A DNA stretch of 64,000 nucleotides. Origin: Shewanella glacialimarina (GTDB taxonomy: Bacteria; Pseudomonadota; Gammaproteobacteria; Enterobacterales; Shewanellaceae). This document shows positions 49,049 through 57,967 of the stretch, in pieces. The notes below the pieces were generated by a model, which saw nothing but the letters and a program-made list of their open reading frames with translations, was not told the origin of the DNA and made no database searches. Location of the stretch: positions 496,001 to 560,000 of the forward strand of contig NZ_CP041216.1 of the NCBI RefSeq assembly GCF_020511155.1. The letters run 5' to 3'. A program made the position numbers and the translations under genes. Every line of letters begins with the position of its first letter. Within the stretch, counting starts at the first letter, position 1.

Positions 49049-50104
49049 TTAGTCTATGGTCAGGGCCACAATTTTTAGTGGATGATTGTCATCAAAGGAA
49101 GGGAAGTCTTGGTAGCAATCAAGCCATTCAATATTAATGATTTTTCGACCTTGTTTTTCAACGCAGCGGACTAGGCTGTCCAACCAAGATTGGCGTTCCA
49201 CTTTGGCGACATTGTTACAGCAAACAATGGTTCCGCCCGCCTTGGTGGTCAGCATTGCGGGCTTAAATAAGCCTTGATAGTCGTTAATTAAGTCGACCAC
49301 CCCAAAGACGCTTTTTGCAAAGCGTGGCGGATCTAAAAACACTAAGTCGAAAGTGGTTTTAGCGAGTTTTGGGAACTTGGGCAGTTTTTGATTACGACGT
49401 CCGCCCACAGGTAAACCGGCTAGTTGACGTAAGGCTGGAAACGCATCGCTTTGCACAAACTCACATACAGATTCAACTTTATTCAGTGCGGCATTTTTTT
49501 GGCCTGCTGCTAATGCAAAAGATGAAAAATCGACATTCATTACCCGCTTGGCGCCGCCCACAGCGGCCGCAGTTCCAATACCACAAGTATATGAAAATAG
49601 ATTTAACACTGCTTTATTGTGACTGTGTTTTTGCATGTATTCACGACCAATACGCATGTCTAAAAACAGTAATGGGTCTTGGCCTTCATGGCGTAACTTA
49701 GTGGTAAAAGCTATGCCGTTTTCATGCATCACTTGTTCCGACATCGCATAGTCTTGCGCTTCATTGACTAAGTTATTGGCGACGCGAGAATTTTTTTGTG
49801 AGCGGTCGTTATACACTACAAAATAATCACCATGTTGTGCTAGAACGTGGGTAATTTGCTTAAGTTGATCTTCATTGAGTGTGTCATGAAATGATTGCAC
49901 CAACCAAGCATCACCATAGCGGTCTATGTTTAAGCCATTGGCTCCCTCTACTGTGCCATGAAATACCCGATAACAATCAGTATTATTCAGCTTAGCTTTC
50001 GCAAAAAAGGCTTGGCGCTTGAGCATTGCTTCAGCAAGCACTTTGCTAAAATCTATTTCATCTGACTGTGTCAATAAAGGGGAAGAAGGCGTTTGAGTGG
50101 TCAT
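49049..50104 (-). CDS. SAM-dependent methyltransferase, RlmI-like without a PUA domain
   Basis: 351 residues. The Rossmann SAM site is VLNLFSYTCGIGTAAAVGGA and the catalytic-loop motif is DLVFLDPPRF. The N-terminal part (FHGTVEGANGLNIDRYGD) is the middle domain seen in RlmI-type 23S rRNA methyltransferases. The N-terminal PUA RNA-binding domain is absent, so the substrate is uncertain (rRNA, tRNA or protein). Convergent with phoD. Confidence 0.8.
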   Translation of the reverse strand: MTTQTPSSPLLTQSDEIDFSKVLAEAMLKRQAFFAKAKLNNTDCYRVFHGTVEGANGLNIDRYGDAWLVQSFHDTLNEDQLKQITHVLAQHGDYFVVYNDRSQKNSRVANNLVNEAQDYAMSEQVMHENGIAFTTKLRHEGQDPLLFLDMRIGREYMQKHSHNKAVLNLFSYTCGIGTAAAVGGAKRVMNVDFSSFALAAGQKNAALNKVESVCEFVQSDAFPALRQLAGLPVGGRRNQKLPKFPKLAKTTFDLVFLDPPRFAKSVFGVVDLINDYQGLFKPAMLTTKAGGTIVCCNNVAKVERQSWLDSLVRCVEKQGRKIINIEWLDCYQDFPSFDDNHPLKIVALTID

Positions 50105-50194
50105 AACAGAAGTCGCTTGAATGTGGTTGCAAGCTGGCTATTATATCAGAGAATTTTAGATGGTTTCGAATAACGACAAGGTTTATTTACGCGA

Positions 50195-50593
50195 TTAATT
50201 ATCTAACACAGGGTGAACCTTAAATGTTTTGTCGGCAACAATTTTATCGTTCAGCTCTAGCGTCATCCGCCAATCCCCTGTCTTATTGTCAACGGGTGAC
50301 CATATGCAATCGCCTAAATAAAACTTCCAGTCGTTTTCTTTAATAAAGACTTCACCATCAAAAGGAGGACGAGTATTACCCTCATCATCAGGTATATTAG
50401 GATGATAAATACAATAACGTAGCCGTTGGTTTTTAGCTTTACGGATGCGAACAATAAATCCAAACTCGATATCTAGCGTGGCAGGAACATGTACTGTTGC
50501 CTTTAAGAATTGTGGCAACTTTTCACTTTGGCTGTCCCATCGGCTAAAGATGCCGCTGTAAACAATGCTCACATCGGGTTTAAGCTTACTCAC
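50195..50593 (-). CDS. DUF3859 family protein
   Basis: 132 residues, all-beta appearance. It matches my memory of DUF3859: VHVPATLDIEFGFIVRIRKAKN, then PPFDGEVFIKENDW and TGDWRMTLELNDKIVADKTF. No signal peptide, so probably cytosolic; function unknown. Between the methyltransferase and aroQ, same strand. Confidence 0.8.
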   Translation of the reverse strand: MSKLKPDVSIVYSGIFSRWDSQSEKLPQFLKATVHVPATLDIEFGFIVRIRKAKNQRLRYCIYHPNIPDDEGNTRPPFDGEVFIKENDWKFYLGDCIWSPVDNKTGDWRMTLELNDKIVADKTFKVHPVLDN

Positions 50594-50640
50594 TGATGAT
50601 GCCTTTATTGTCTTAGCCGTTATATGAAGTCTATTCGCTA

Positions 50641-51096
50641 CTAATGCGGTGCGTTGTTATCTTGCAAGTGCTTAAGCGCTGCTTGCAATGCAAATTGATA
50701 GCCCTGTGCACCTAAACCACAAATAACCCCAATCGCTTTGTCAGAGAAGTATGAGTGATGTCTAAAGGGCTCACGGGCATGTACATTGGATAAATGCACT
50801 TCAATAAATGGAATAGCTACGCCTAAAATCGCATCGCGGATCGCCACGCTTGTGTGGGTGAATGCCGCTGGATTAATAATGATGAACTGTGCATCAGTTG
50901 CATGAATGGCATCAATAATTTCATGCTCAGCGTTAGACTGAATATGCTCTAACGCTACCCCAGAGGAGGTCGCCGCACCTTGTAATTCAGATACAATGGT
51001 GGCTAAGTTTTGTGTGCCATAATGACCTGGTTCACGACGTCCCAGTAAATTTAAATTAGGGCCGTTAACTAATAAAATTTTTGCGGTTTGGCTCAT
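50641..51096 (-). CDS. aroQ: Type II 3-dehydroquinate dehydratase
   Basis: Third step of the shikimate pathway. 151 residues. [16 protein letters not shown] contains the catalytic Arg20 and Tyr26. His81 is in [10 protein letters not shown] and His101 in [17 protein letters not shown]. These are all hallmarks of the small dodecameric type II enzyme. A single gene; the accB/accC genes that often follow it are not here. Confidence 0.96.
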   Translation of the reverse strand: MSQTAKILLVNGPNLNLLGRREPGHYGTQNLATIVSELQGAATSSGVALEHIQSNAEHEIIDAIHATDAQFIIINPAAFTHTSVAIRDAILGVAIPFIEVHLSNVHAREPFRHHSYFSDKAIGVICGLGAQGYQFALQAALKHLQDNNAPH

Positions 51097-51207
51097 AATA
51101 ATCCTTTGGCAATCTCAACTTGGTGAGGTTATTCACTATTTCAGTTAGCTTGTTTTTAACGCAAGTTAGCTGTTCAGTAAACTTAAATTTATTCAAGCAC
51201 AGGTTAA

Positions 51208-51627
51208 TTAATCAAATCGCGGTTTACCCTGGCGCAGTGCTTTAGTGGCTCCGCGTTGTTTTTTGGTTTCTATGCGGCGTTTTTGGCTGCCTTTAGTCGC
51301 TTTGGTTGCAATGCGCTTTTTGGCGACAATGGCGGCATTTTTTACCAGCAAAATAAACTGCTCCAGTGCCTGCTGTCGGTTGAAATCTTGACTACGAGAT
51401 TGCTGACATTTAATGATGATCTTGCCGCTTTGGGTAATACGGTGATCAGCTTTAGTTAATAACTTTTGTTTATAAAAGTCAGGCAAAGACGATTCATTGA
51501 TGTCGAAGATCAGTTGCGCAGCGGTAGACACTTTATTGATATGTTGGCCACCCGCACCACTTGAGCGCACAAATTGCCACTCAATTTCTTTGTCTTCGAT
51601 AGTCACGCTATTAGTAATATTTATCAT
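51208..51627 (-). CDS. arfB: Ribosome-rescue peptidyl-tRNA hydrolase ArfB (YaeJ)
   Basis: Releases peptides from ribosomes stalled on non-stop mRNA. 139 residues from the ATG at 51627 (MINITNSVTIEDKEIEWQ), the family length. The frame is open to 51741 but the extra N terminus is not ArfB-like. The GGQ motif is in SSGAGGQHINKVST. The basic C-terminal tail that enters the empty mRNA channel is present (KRRIETKKQRGATKALRQGK). Confidence 0.95.
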   Translation of the reverse strand: MINITNSVTIEDKEIEWQFVRSSGAGGQHINKVSTAAQLIFDINESSLPDFYKQKLLTKADHRITQSGKIIIKCQQSRSQDFNRQQALEQFILLVKNAAIVAKKRIATKATKGSQKRRIETKKQRGATKALRQGKPRFD

Positions 51628-51765
51628 ACTGTAAAGGGTATCACTTTTTAGATTAAAAATAGTTATATATTGGCGACGGTAATATTTGTTATGATTCGCG
51701 TCATTGAAGTGAATGTCTGGTAAGCGAATTTTATTCGGCACCTATCCATGACACCGGAGCTATTT

Positions 51766-52137
51766 ATGTTATGCCAAATTTCTGATATCGCCAAAGGCGT
51801 TATTAGCCTGTTTGTAAGTGGTCGTTTGTCTGCTAAAGATTATCGCTCATGTTTACAACCCGCTATTCGAAACTATCGTAAAGATTGGGGACAAGTGTGC
51901 TTATACATTGAAGCCGATGTGCTGTTAGAAGGGTGGGAGTTTGGCTCATTAACCGGCAGCGGTGAAGTACAGTTGCCTGAGTTTGATGCATTAGTGTTCG
52001 TTGGTGGTCCTGACTGGGTGGGTAACTCGGTCAGATTAATGGGCCCGTTTATGCAAGGTGAAGTGGCATGGTTTCCATTAGCACAAAAGCAAGATGCGAT
52101 TAATTGGATTTCTAAGCGATCGCAGCACAAAGCTTAA
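51766..52137 (+). CDS. SpoIIAA-like STAS-domain protein
   Basis: About 123 residues from the ATG at 51766, preceded by GGAG; an ATG at 51748 lacks a ribosome binding site. The pattern is that of the SpoIIAA-like family (pfam11964 type): ISLFVSGRLSAKDY, then VCLYIEADVLLEGWEF and WFPLAQKQDAINWI at the end. STAS folds bind anti-sigma factors, membranes or lipids. The actual role is unknown. Confidence 0.8.
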   Translation: MLCQISDIAKGVISLFVSGRLSAKDYRSCLQPAIRNYRKDWGQVCLYIEADVLLEGWEFGSLTGSGEVQLPEFDALVFVGGPDWVGNSVRLMGPFMQGEVAWFPLAQKQDAINWISKRSQHKA

Positions 52138-52210
52138 TTTTGACAATAATTTGTATTATAAAAATTAAGGCGATTTGTCTAATTCAGCCTTAACACATCA
52201 AGGAAGTACT

Positions 52211-52387
52211 ATGTTATTCAGAAAATTATTAGCATTATCGGCAGTGGGTATTTTTACTTTAGGCCTAACAGCATGTACACCAGAAGTAGGCAGCGACGCC
52301 TGGTGTAAGCAAATGAAAGAAAAAGAAACAGGTGATTGGTCTGCTAATGAAGCGGCTGATTATGCTAAACACTGCGTATTCAAATAA
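52211..52387 (+). CDS. DUF3012 small lipoprotein
   Basis: 58 residues from the ATG at 52211 with AAGGAAG upstream; an in-frame start at 52175 adds a polar leader and is rejected. Lipoprotein signal with LTAC. The mature part (PEVGSDAWCKQMKEKETGDW, ending YAKHCVF) is the DUF3012 pattern, with two cysteines likely to form a disulfide. Function unknown. Confidence 0.85.
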   Translation: MLFRKLLALSAVGIFTLGLTACTPEVGSDAWCKQMKEKETGDWSANEAADYAKHCVFK

Positions 52388-52399
52388 ACGCTGTTTCAG

Positions 52400-52852
52400 A
52401 TGACTAGCATGAGTCACCTTAATTCGTTTTCAATGATGCGTTCAATTAAGCTATTGATTGCTATTATTGTGCTGCAATTTGCCGGTGCGAATTTAGGTGG
52501 CCATCAATTACATATTGGCAATAGTACAGAAGAAAAAAGCAATCATGCCCATGTGCAATTCACGCCTACCTTAGATATTACCGCCCTAAGCCAGCTAGCG
52601 GAGTGCATACAATGCAGTTGCGCAGCAGAGGGTGCCCGTGAACATGCGCCAGCGGATGACCATACTCACCCTGCACCAACAGACAAAATGGTTGATTTAT
52701 GCCTAGATTGTCAGTGCCACGGTGGTTTAGTGGCCATAATGCTGCCCGATAATATCGATACGACCGAGCAAGCCAATCAACAACCGTTACAAACAGTTCA
52801 ATCCTATTTCCCTCCCGCTTTAGGTGCCACGTACCGCCCCCCGATAGTGTAA
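52400..52852 (+). CDS. Cys/His-rich exported small protein upstream of the RND efflux pair
   Basis: 150 residues. The N-terminal signal-like helix (SIKLLIAIIVLQFAGANLGG) is followed by a polar part rich in His and Asp (HQLHIGN, HAHVQF, DDHTHP) and two CxxCxC clusters (CIQCSC and CLDCQC followed by HGG). This composition suggests a periplasmic metal-binding protein. It is just upstream of the heavy-metal RND genes, so a metal chaperone or sensor role is likely by context. No named family recognised. Confidence 0.65.
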   Translation: MTSMSHLNSFSMMRSIKLLIAIIVLQFAGANLGGHQLHIGNSTEEKSNHAHVQFTPTLDITALSQLAECIQCSCAAEGAREHAPADDHTHPAPTDKMVDLCLDCQCHGGLVAIMLPDNIDTTEQANQQPLQTVQSYFPPALGATYRPPIV

Positions 52853-52979
52853 ATCCTGTTTAAATTCATTCATTAAAGGTTTGCTGTTGTTACTGGCAAG
52901 CTTGATTATTTTTTATGGCTAAATTGAATGCTTATCGCAGTATTTCAACTTGGTTATGTTTGAGTTCTAGGATTTATTT

Positions 52980-54224
52980 ATGACAATTCCAACTATTTAT
53001 TCGCCGATAAATACGCGTTTTTTAGCATCGTTTTATTTGATAACACGCCAGTTATTCTGGCTAGTTATTATCAGCTTTGGGCTAACGCTTTTTAGCTTCA
53101 AAGTGATTGCAAGTGATGATCATGATCTGCAGCAATCAAAGCCACACTCGCCTTCGTCTTATTCGCAAGAGGATGAGCATGATGAGGCATTAACCTTAAC
53201 GCCGCAGCAACGAGAGTTGGCCAACATTCAGGTTGAAACGCTGACATTTAGTCTATTTGATCTCACCTCAGTTGCGACTGCGCAGCTGGTGGTTGATAAA
53301 GACAAAACAGTCACTATAGCACCACAGCTGGCGATGCAGGTATTAAAACGCCATGTGGTGCCGGGTCAGCAAGTGAAAAAAGGCCAGGCTTTATTAACCT
53401 TAGGTGGCACCGAAATAGCACAGGCACAGGCCGATTATATTAACGCCGCCACAGAATGGCAGCGGGTTAGCCGGATGAGTAAAGGGACAATTAGTGCCAG
53501 TGAAAAAATGCGCACCGAGGTCAATGCTGAGCTTAAGCGGGCGATATTAAACGCCATCATGATGAGTAATGAGCAAATATCAGCGTTAACCACATCGCCT
53601 CAATCGATTGGCCAATTTCAGTTATTAGCGCCAATTAGCGGCCGAGTGCAACAAGATGAAGCCATGCTAGGTCAAGTATTGGATGCAGGCACACCGTTAA
53701 TGCAATTAACCGATGAGTCGTTTTTATGGGTAGAAGCACAGCTAACACCGGTGCAGTCAGAACGGGTTGAAATTGGCCAGTCTGCACTGGTGCGTGTTGG
53801 GCAACGTAATGTTACGGGCGTAGTGATTGGCCGCTCCCATGAGCTCAATCCGATGACCCGCACTGAACAAGTGTGGATCAGTATGGCGAATCCGCAGCAC
53901 GTGTTACATGCCGGTGAATTTGCTGAGTTGTATTTTCAGCAAAGCAGTTCAAAAGGCGACAAATCAGCACAAGCCAAAAAATTATCTCCCTTAAACGGCA
54001 TTATTGTGCCCGACAGTGCATTAACGCGCAGCAGTGATGGCGACTGGCAAATTTTTATTGAAGATGAAGATGGTTTTGAAGCGGTTAAAATTGAAGTGCT
54101 ACAAAGTCAGCGCGGGCTGAATTTAATTACAGGTATAAAAAGTGGCTCGCAAATAGTGGTGTCAGGTGCGTTTTTCCTAGCATCTGAATTGGCTAAATCT
54201 GGCTTTGATATTCACAACCACTAG
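52980..54224 (+). CDS. Heavy-metal RND efflux periplasmic adaptor (CzcB/CusB-type)
   Basis: 414 residues. It has a signal/anchor helix (FWLVIISFGLTLFSFKVIAS), a His/Asp-rich mature N terminus (DDHDLQQSKPHSPSS then EDEHDEA) that could bind metal, lipoyl halves (VVPGQQVKKGQALLTLGG and LLAPISGRVQQDEAMLGQVL) and the adaptor beta-barrel. It links the RND pump to an outer-membrane channel. It is 9 bases before the pump gene. The metal cannot be fixed from sequence. Confidence 0.88.
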   Translation: MTIPTIYSPINTRFLASFYLITRQLFWLVIISFGLTLFSFKVIASDDHDLQQSKPHSPSSYSQEDEHDEALTLTPQQRELANIQVETLTFSLFDLTSVATAQLVVDKDKTVTIAPQLAMQVLKRHVVPGQQVKKGQALLTLGGTEIAQAQADYINAATEWQRVSRMSKGTISASEKMRTEVNAELKRAILNAIMMSNEQISALTTSPQSIGQFQLLAPISGRVQQDEAMLGQVLDAGTPLMQLTDESFLWVEAQLTPVQSERVEIGQSALVRVGQRNVTGVVIGRSHELNPMTRTEQVWISMANPQHVLHAGEFAELYFQQSSSKGDKSAQAKKLSPLNGIIVPDSALTRSSDGDWQIFIEDEDGFEAVKIEVLQSQRGLNLITGIKSGSQIVVSGAFFLASELAKSGFDIHNH

Positions 54225-54233
54225 GAGGCTGTT

Positions 54234-57200
54234 ATGTTAGCAAAATTAATCCGTTCCGCTATTGAACAGCGACTGCTAGTGGTATTAGCCTTATTGGCCG
54301 CGATGCTAGGCAGTATTGCGATATTACCAAAGTTAAATTTGGATGCATTTCCCGACGTGACCAATGTGCAGGTCACCATTAATACCGCCGCTGAAGGCCT
54401 AGCCGCTGAAGAAGTTGAAAAGCTGATAAGTTATCCCGTTGAATCAGCCATGTACGCTTTACCGGCCGTCACCGAGGTTAGATCGCTATCACGCACTGGC
54501 CTGTCTATTGTCACCGTGGTGTTTGCCGAAGGCACTGATATTTACTTTGCGCGCCAGCAAGTGTTTGAGCAGCTGCAAGCTGCTAAAGAATCCATTCCTG
54601 CGGGGGTCGGCACACCTGAGATTGGTCCTAATACCTCAGGGCTAGGGCAAATTTATCAATATATGCTGCGGGCTACGCCAGAATCCGGTGTAGCAGCAGC
54701 CGAGCTTCGCAGTATCAATGACTACTTAGTTAAGCTGATATTAATGCCCGTTGGCGGCGTGACTGAGGTGTTGTCTTTTGGCGGCGAAGTGTTGCAGTAC
54801 CAGGTGCAAATTGACTTGAATAAACTGCGCAGTTACTCACTCACCATGGAGCAAGTTATTGAGGCGCTTGAAAGTAATAACCGTAATGCCGGTGGCTGGT
54901 TTATGGATCAGGGTCAGTCGCAATTAGTGGTACGCGGTTACGGTTTATTACCCCCAGGAGATGAAGGAATAGAGGCCATTAAGCACATTCCGCTCACCGA
55001 GTTTAATGGTACGCCAGTAAGAGTAATGGACATTGCCAATGTTGATTACGGCAGTGAAATCCGTGTGGGCGCAGTGACTATGACCCGTCGAAATGACAGT
55101 GGTGAAGCGGAACGATTAGGTGAGGTGGTTGCCGGAGTGGTACTAAAACGCATGGGCGCTAACACCAAGCAAACCATTGACGACATTGAAGCACGTATTA
55201 GTTTAATTGAACAAGCCTTACCCAAAGGGGTGACGTTTGAGGTGTTTTACGATCAGGCCGATTTAGTCAAACAAGCGGTTGATACCGTGCGTGATGCGCT
55301 ACTCATGGCCTTTTTGTTTATTGTGGTGATTTTAGCGTTCTTTTTGGTCAATATTCCCGCGACCTTACTGGTATTGCTGTCCATCCCAATTTCAATTGGT
55401 CTTGCCTTAATGGTGATGGCATATTTTGGCATGTCGGCAAACTTAATGTCACTGGGCGGTTTAGCGGTTGCGATAGGCATGTTGGTCGATGGCTCAGTGG
55501 TGATGGTTGAAAATATTTTCAAGCATTTAAGCCAACATGACGCACAAACCGATGTCGGTAGCCTCGATGGTAATGTTAGGGACGGCGCTAGTGCTAATGT
55601 CAGCATTAGTTCTAAGGTTTGGCAAGCGGCTAAAGAAGTGTGCAGTCCTATCTTTTTTGCTACAGCCATCATCATAGTGGTGTTTGCGCCTTTGTTTGCC
55701 TTAGAAGGTGTGGAAGGTAAGTTATTTCAGCCAATGGCTACTAGCATTATTTTGGCCATGGTTGCCGCGTTAATTGTTGCCTTGTTTGCTGTGCCAGCAC
55801 TGGCAGTTTATGCGTTTAAGTACGGTGTCGTGATCAGGCAAAGTTGGCTACTGATGCCAGTTGAACGGCTTTATCGACAACTGCTTAGCATGACCTTAGC
55901 GCGCCCTAAAACCGTGATGTTAATTGCATCATTGATGTTTGTTAGCAGCATGGCGTTATTGCCGCGTTTAGGCACAGAGTTTGTGCCCGAACTCGAAGAG
56001 GGCACGATTAATTTACGCATCACCTTAGCGCCCACAGCGAGTTTAGGTACCTCGATAGAAGTGGCGCCTAAGTTAGAGGCTATCTTGTTAAGTTTTCCTG
56101 AAGTGGAATATGCCCTGAGCCGCATAGGTGCACCAGAATTGGGCGGCGACCCAGAGCCGGTTAGCAATATTGAAATCTACATTGGCTTAACACCCGTTAA
56201 CCAGTGGCAAAGTGCCTCAAATCGCATTGAGTTACAGCGATTAATGGAACAAAAGCTCAGTGTGTTTCCGGGTTTATTGCTGACGTTTTCACAGCCAATA
56301 GCCACTCGTGTTGATGAGTTATTATCAGGGGTTAAAGCACAGTTAGCGATTAAAATATTCGGCCCTGATTTACAGGTATTATCAGCCAAAGGTCAGGTCT
56401 TATCTGAACTGGTGCAGCAAATTGATGGCGCGGTAGATGTGTCGCTAGAACAGGTTAGTGGCGAAGCACAATTAGTGGTTCGCCCTAAGCGTGAATTATT
56501 GGCGCGCTACGGCATCAGTGTCGACCAGGTGATGAGTTTAGTCAGCCAAGGTGTCGGTGGTGTTAGCGCAGGACAAGTGATTGATGGCAATGCCAGATAC
56601 GATATTAATGTTCGGTTAAGGTCATCACAACGCAACTCACCTGATGTATTGCGTGACTTACTGCTCACTGGGGTGAGCGGCGCAACCGTGCGTTTAGGTG
56701 AAGTGGCCGACGTTGAAGTCGAGATGGCGCCACCCAATATTCGCCGCGACGACGTGCAGCGCCGCGTGGTGGTGCAAGCTAACGTATCGGGTCGAGATAT
56801 GGGCTCGGTTGTTAATGATATTTACGCCATCATCTCACAGGCTGAATTACCTGCAGGCTACACAGTCGTGGTCGGCGGGCAGTATGAAAACCAACAGAGG
56901 GCGCAGAAAAAACTGATGCTAGTGGTGCCTATTTCAATCACGCTAATTGCGCTATTACTGTATTTCTCATTCGGCTCAATTAAACAAGTGTGCTTAATAA
57001 TGGCAAACGTCCCGTTGGCATTAATTGGCGGTGTGATTGCCTTATTTGCCACTGGCACTTATTTGTCAGTGCCCAGTTCAATCGGCTTTATCACCTTATT
57101 TGGTGTGGCCGTACTCAATGGCGTAGTGCTGGTGGACTCGATTAATCAACGCCGCAAAAATAGCGTAGAGTTCAGTGAAAATGAAAGCCTGTATACCAGC

Positions 57201-57413
57201 GTTTATGAAGGTACAGTAGGGCGATTACGTCCAGTATTAATGACCGCATTAACCTCTGCTTTAGGCTTAATTCCTATCTTGTTGTCAACCGGTGTCGGCA
57301 GTGAAATACAACAGCCATTAGCGGTAGTAATTATTGGCGGTTTATTTAGCTCAACTGCATTGACCTTGCTGGTATTGCCCACGGTTTATCAATGGCTGTA
57401 CAAGGGCAAATAG
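54234..57413 (+). CDS. CzcA/CusA-family heavy-metal RND efflux pump
   Basis: 1059 residues, twelve membrane helices with two large periplasmic loops, duplicated RND build. Heavy-metal subfamily marks: FPDVTNVQVTINT near the N terminus, EEVEKLISYPVESAM and the TM4 motif GMLVDGSVVMVENIFKH (near residue 417). The DGSVVMVEN form differs from the CusA-type VDAAIVMIEN I recall, so a divalent-metal (Co/Zn/Cd/Ni) substrate is possible but not shown. No outer-membrane CzcC/CusC gene is beside it; an intrinsic terminator follows. Confidence 0.92.
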   Translation: MLAKLIRSAIEQRLLVVLALLAAMLGSIAILPKLNLDAFPDVTNVQVTINTAAEGLAAEEVEKLISYPVESAMYALPAVTEVRSLSRTGLSIVTVVFAEGTDIYFARQQVFEQLQAAKESIPAGVGTPEIGPNTSGLGQIYQYMLRATPESGVAAAELRSINDYLVKLILMPVGGVTEVLSFGGEVLQYQVQIDLNKLRSYSLTMEQVIEALESNNRNAGGWFMDQGQSQLVVRGYGLLPPGDEGIEAIKHIPLTEFNGTPVRVMDIANVDYGSEIRVGAVTMTRRNDSGEAERLGEVVAGVVLKRMGANTKQTIDDIEARISLIEQALPKGVTFEVFYDQADLVKQAVDTVRDALLMAFLFIVVILAFFLVNIPATLLVLLSIPISIGLALMVMAYFGMSANLMSLGGLAVAIGMLVDGSVVMVENIFKHLSQHDAQTDVGSLDGNVRDGASANVSISSKVWQAAKEVCSPIFFATAIIIVVFAPLFALEGVEGKLFQPMATSIILAMVAALIVALFAVPALAVYAFKYGVVIRQSWLLMPVERLYRQLLSMTLARPKTVMLIASLMFVSSMALLPRLGTEFVPELEEGTINLRITLAPTASLGTSIEVAPKLEAILLSFPEVEYALSRIGAPELGGDPEPVSNIEIYIGLTPVNQWQSASNRIELQRLMEQKLSVFPGLLLTFSQPIATRVDELLSGVKAQLAIKIFGPDLQVLSAKGQVLSELVQQIDGAVDVSLEQVSGEAQLVVRPKRELLARYGISVDQVMSLVSQGVGGVSAGQVIDGNARYDINVRLRSSQRNSPDVLRDLLLTGVSGATVRLGEVADVEVEMAPPNIRRDDVQRRVVVQANVSGRDMGSVVNDIYAIISQAELPAGYTVVVGGQYENQQRAQKKLMLVVPISITLIALLLYFSFGSIKQVCLIMANVPLALIGGVIALFATGTYLSVPSSIGFITLFGVAVLNGVVLVDSINQRRKNSVEFSENESLYTSVYEGTVGRLRPVLMTALTSALGLIPILLSTGVGSEIQQPLAVVIIGGLFSSTALTLLVLPTVYQWLYKGK

Positions 57414-57436
57414 CACTCACTTAAGTGGATGACACC

Positions 57437-57465
57437 AAGCCCAATCTTTCGATTGGGCTTTTTTT
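57437..57465 (+). terminator. Rho-independent terminator after the RND pump
   Basis: Stem AAGCCCAATC (57437-57446) / GATTGGGCTT (57451-57460), loop TTTC, followed by a T-run through 57465. It ends the metal-efflux operon before the blaI-like gene. Confidence 0.9.
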
Positions 57466-57515
57466 ATTGCAATCATTGCTAATAAATAGATCAAATAACT
57501 GCTTGCTTATTTAAG

Positions 57516-57556
57516 ATTACAGTTGTAATTTAATCATATGGATTACATGCGTAATC
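57516..57556 (+). promoter_or_regulatory. Two BlaI/MecI-type dyad operators
   Basis: ATTACA-GT-TGTAAT at 57516-57529 and GATTAC-ATGC-GTAATC at 57541-57556, centres 26 bp apart, 37-80 bases before the repressor gene. The TACA/TGTA-type half-sites resemble BlaI/MecI operators. This suggests autorepression of the repressor-sensor pair. Confidence 0.65.
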
Positions 57557-57592
57557 TTAATAAGTGAACCACAACCTAGTAAGTGACTAAGC

Positions 57593-57967
57593 ATGAAAGA
57601 AATCAGTAACAGTGAATTGTTAGTATTACAGCAACTTTGGCTGCGGTCGCCATTAACCTCTAATGAGCTGGTTGAAGCATTAGAGCAAAGCCATGATATG
57701 CATGAAAAAACAGTAAAAACCTTGCTGAATCGTTTAGTTAAAAAAAATGCGCTGAGTTTTGAAAAGCAAGGGCGCACATATCATTACTCGCCGTTAATTG
57801 CTGAGCAGGAATACACATTAAAAGAGTCAGTGTCTTTTGTAGATAGACTATTTGCCGGAAAATTAACCCCATTAGTGGCCGGTTTTGCTGAAAAAAATAA
57901 GCTATCGGCTGAGGATGTTGCTGAGTTACAAAGCTTGCTTGATGATTGGCACAAGGAGCAAAAGTGA
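57593..57967 (+). CDS. BlaI/MecI/CopY-family transcriptional repressor
   Basis: 124 residues. Winged-helix N terminus (EISNSELLVLQQLW, then TVKTLLNRLVKKNALSFEKQGRTYHYSPLI) and a helical dimerisation C terminus, the usual BlaI/MecI length and pattern. Such repressors are inactivated when the partner M56 membrane peptidase is triggered, and that partner is the next gene. No beta-lactamase gene is nearby, so the regulated target is not obvious. Confidence 0.92.
   Translation: MKEISNSELLVLQQLWLRSPLTSNELVEALEQSHDMHEKTVKTLLNRLVKKNALSFEKQGRTYHYSPLIAEQEYTLKESVSFVDRLFAGKLTPLVAGFAEKNKLSAEDVAELQSLLDDWHKEQK

Noticed and set aside
49369..49701. 110-codon plus-strand open frame
   Set aside because: Lies fully inside the methyltransferase gene on the other strand; composition unlike a real protein and no family features.
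51628..51741. N-terminal extension of arfB
   Set aside because: ArfB proteins are about 140 residues and start close to the motif seen after 51627. The extension is not similar and lacks a ribosome binding site.
55253..57058. Several minus-strand open frames inside the RND pump gene
   Set aside because: They overlap a strongly supported 1059-residue pump, and their translations are Ser/Thr/Ala-rich shadows typical of the antisense strand.
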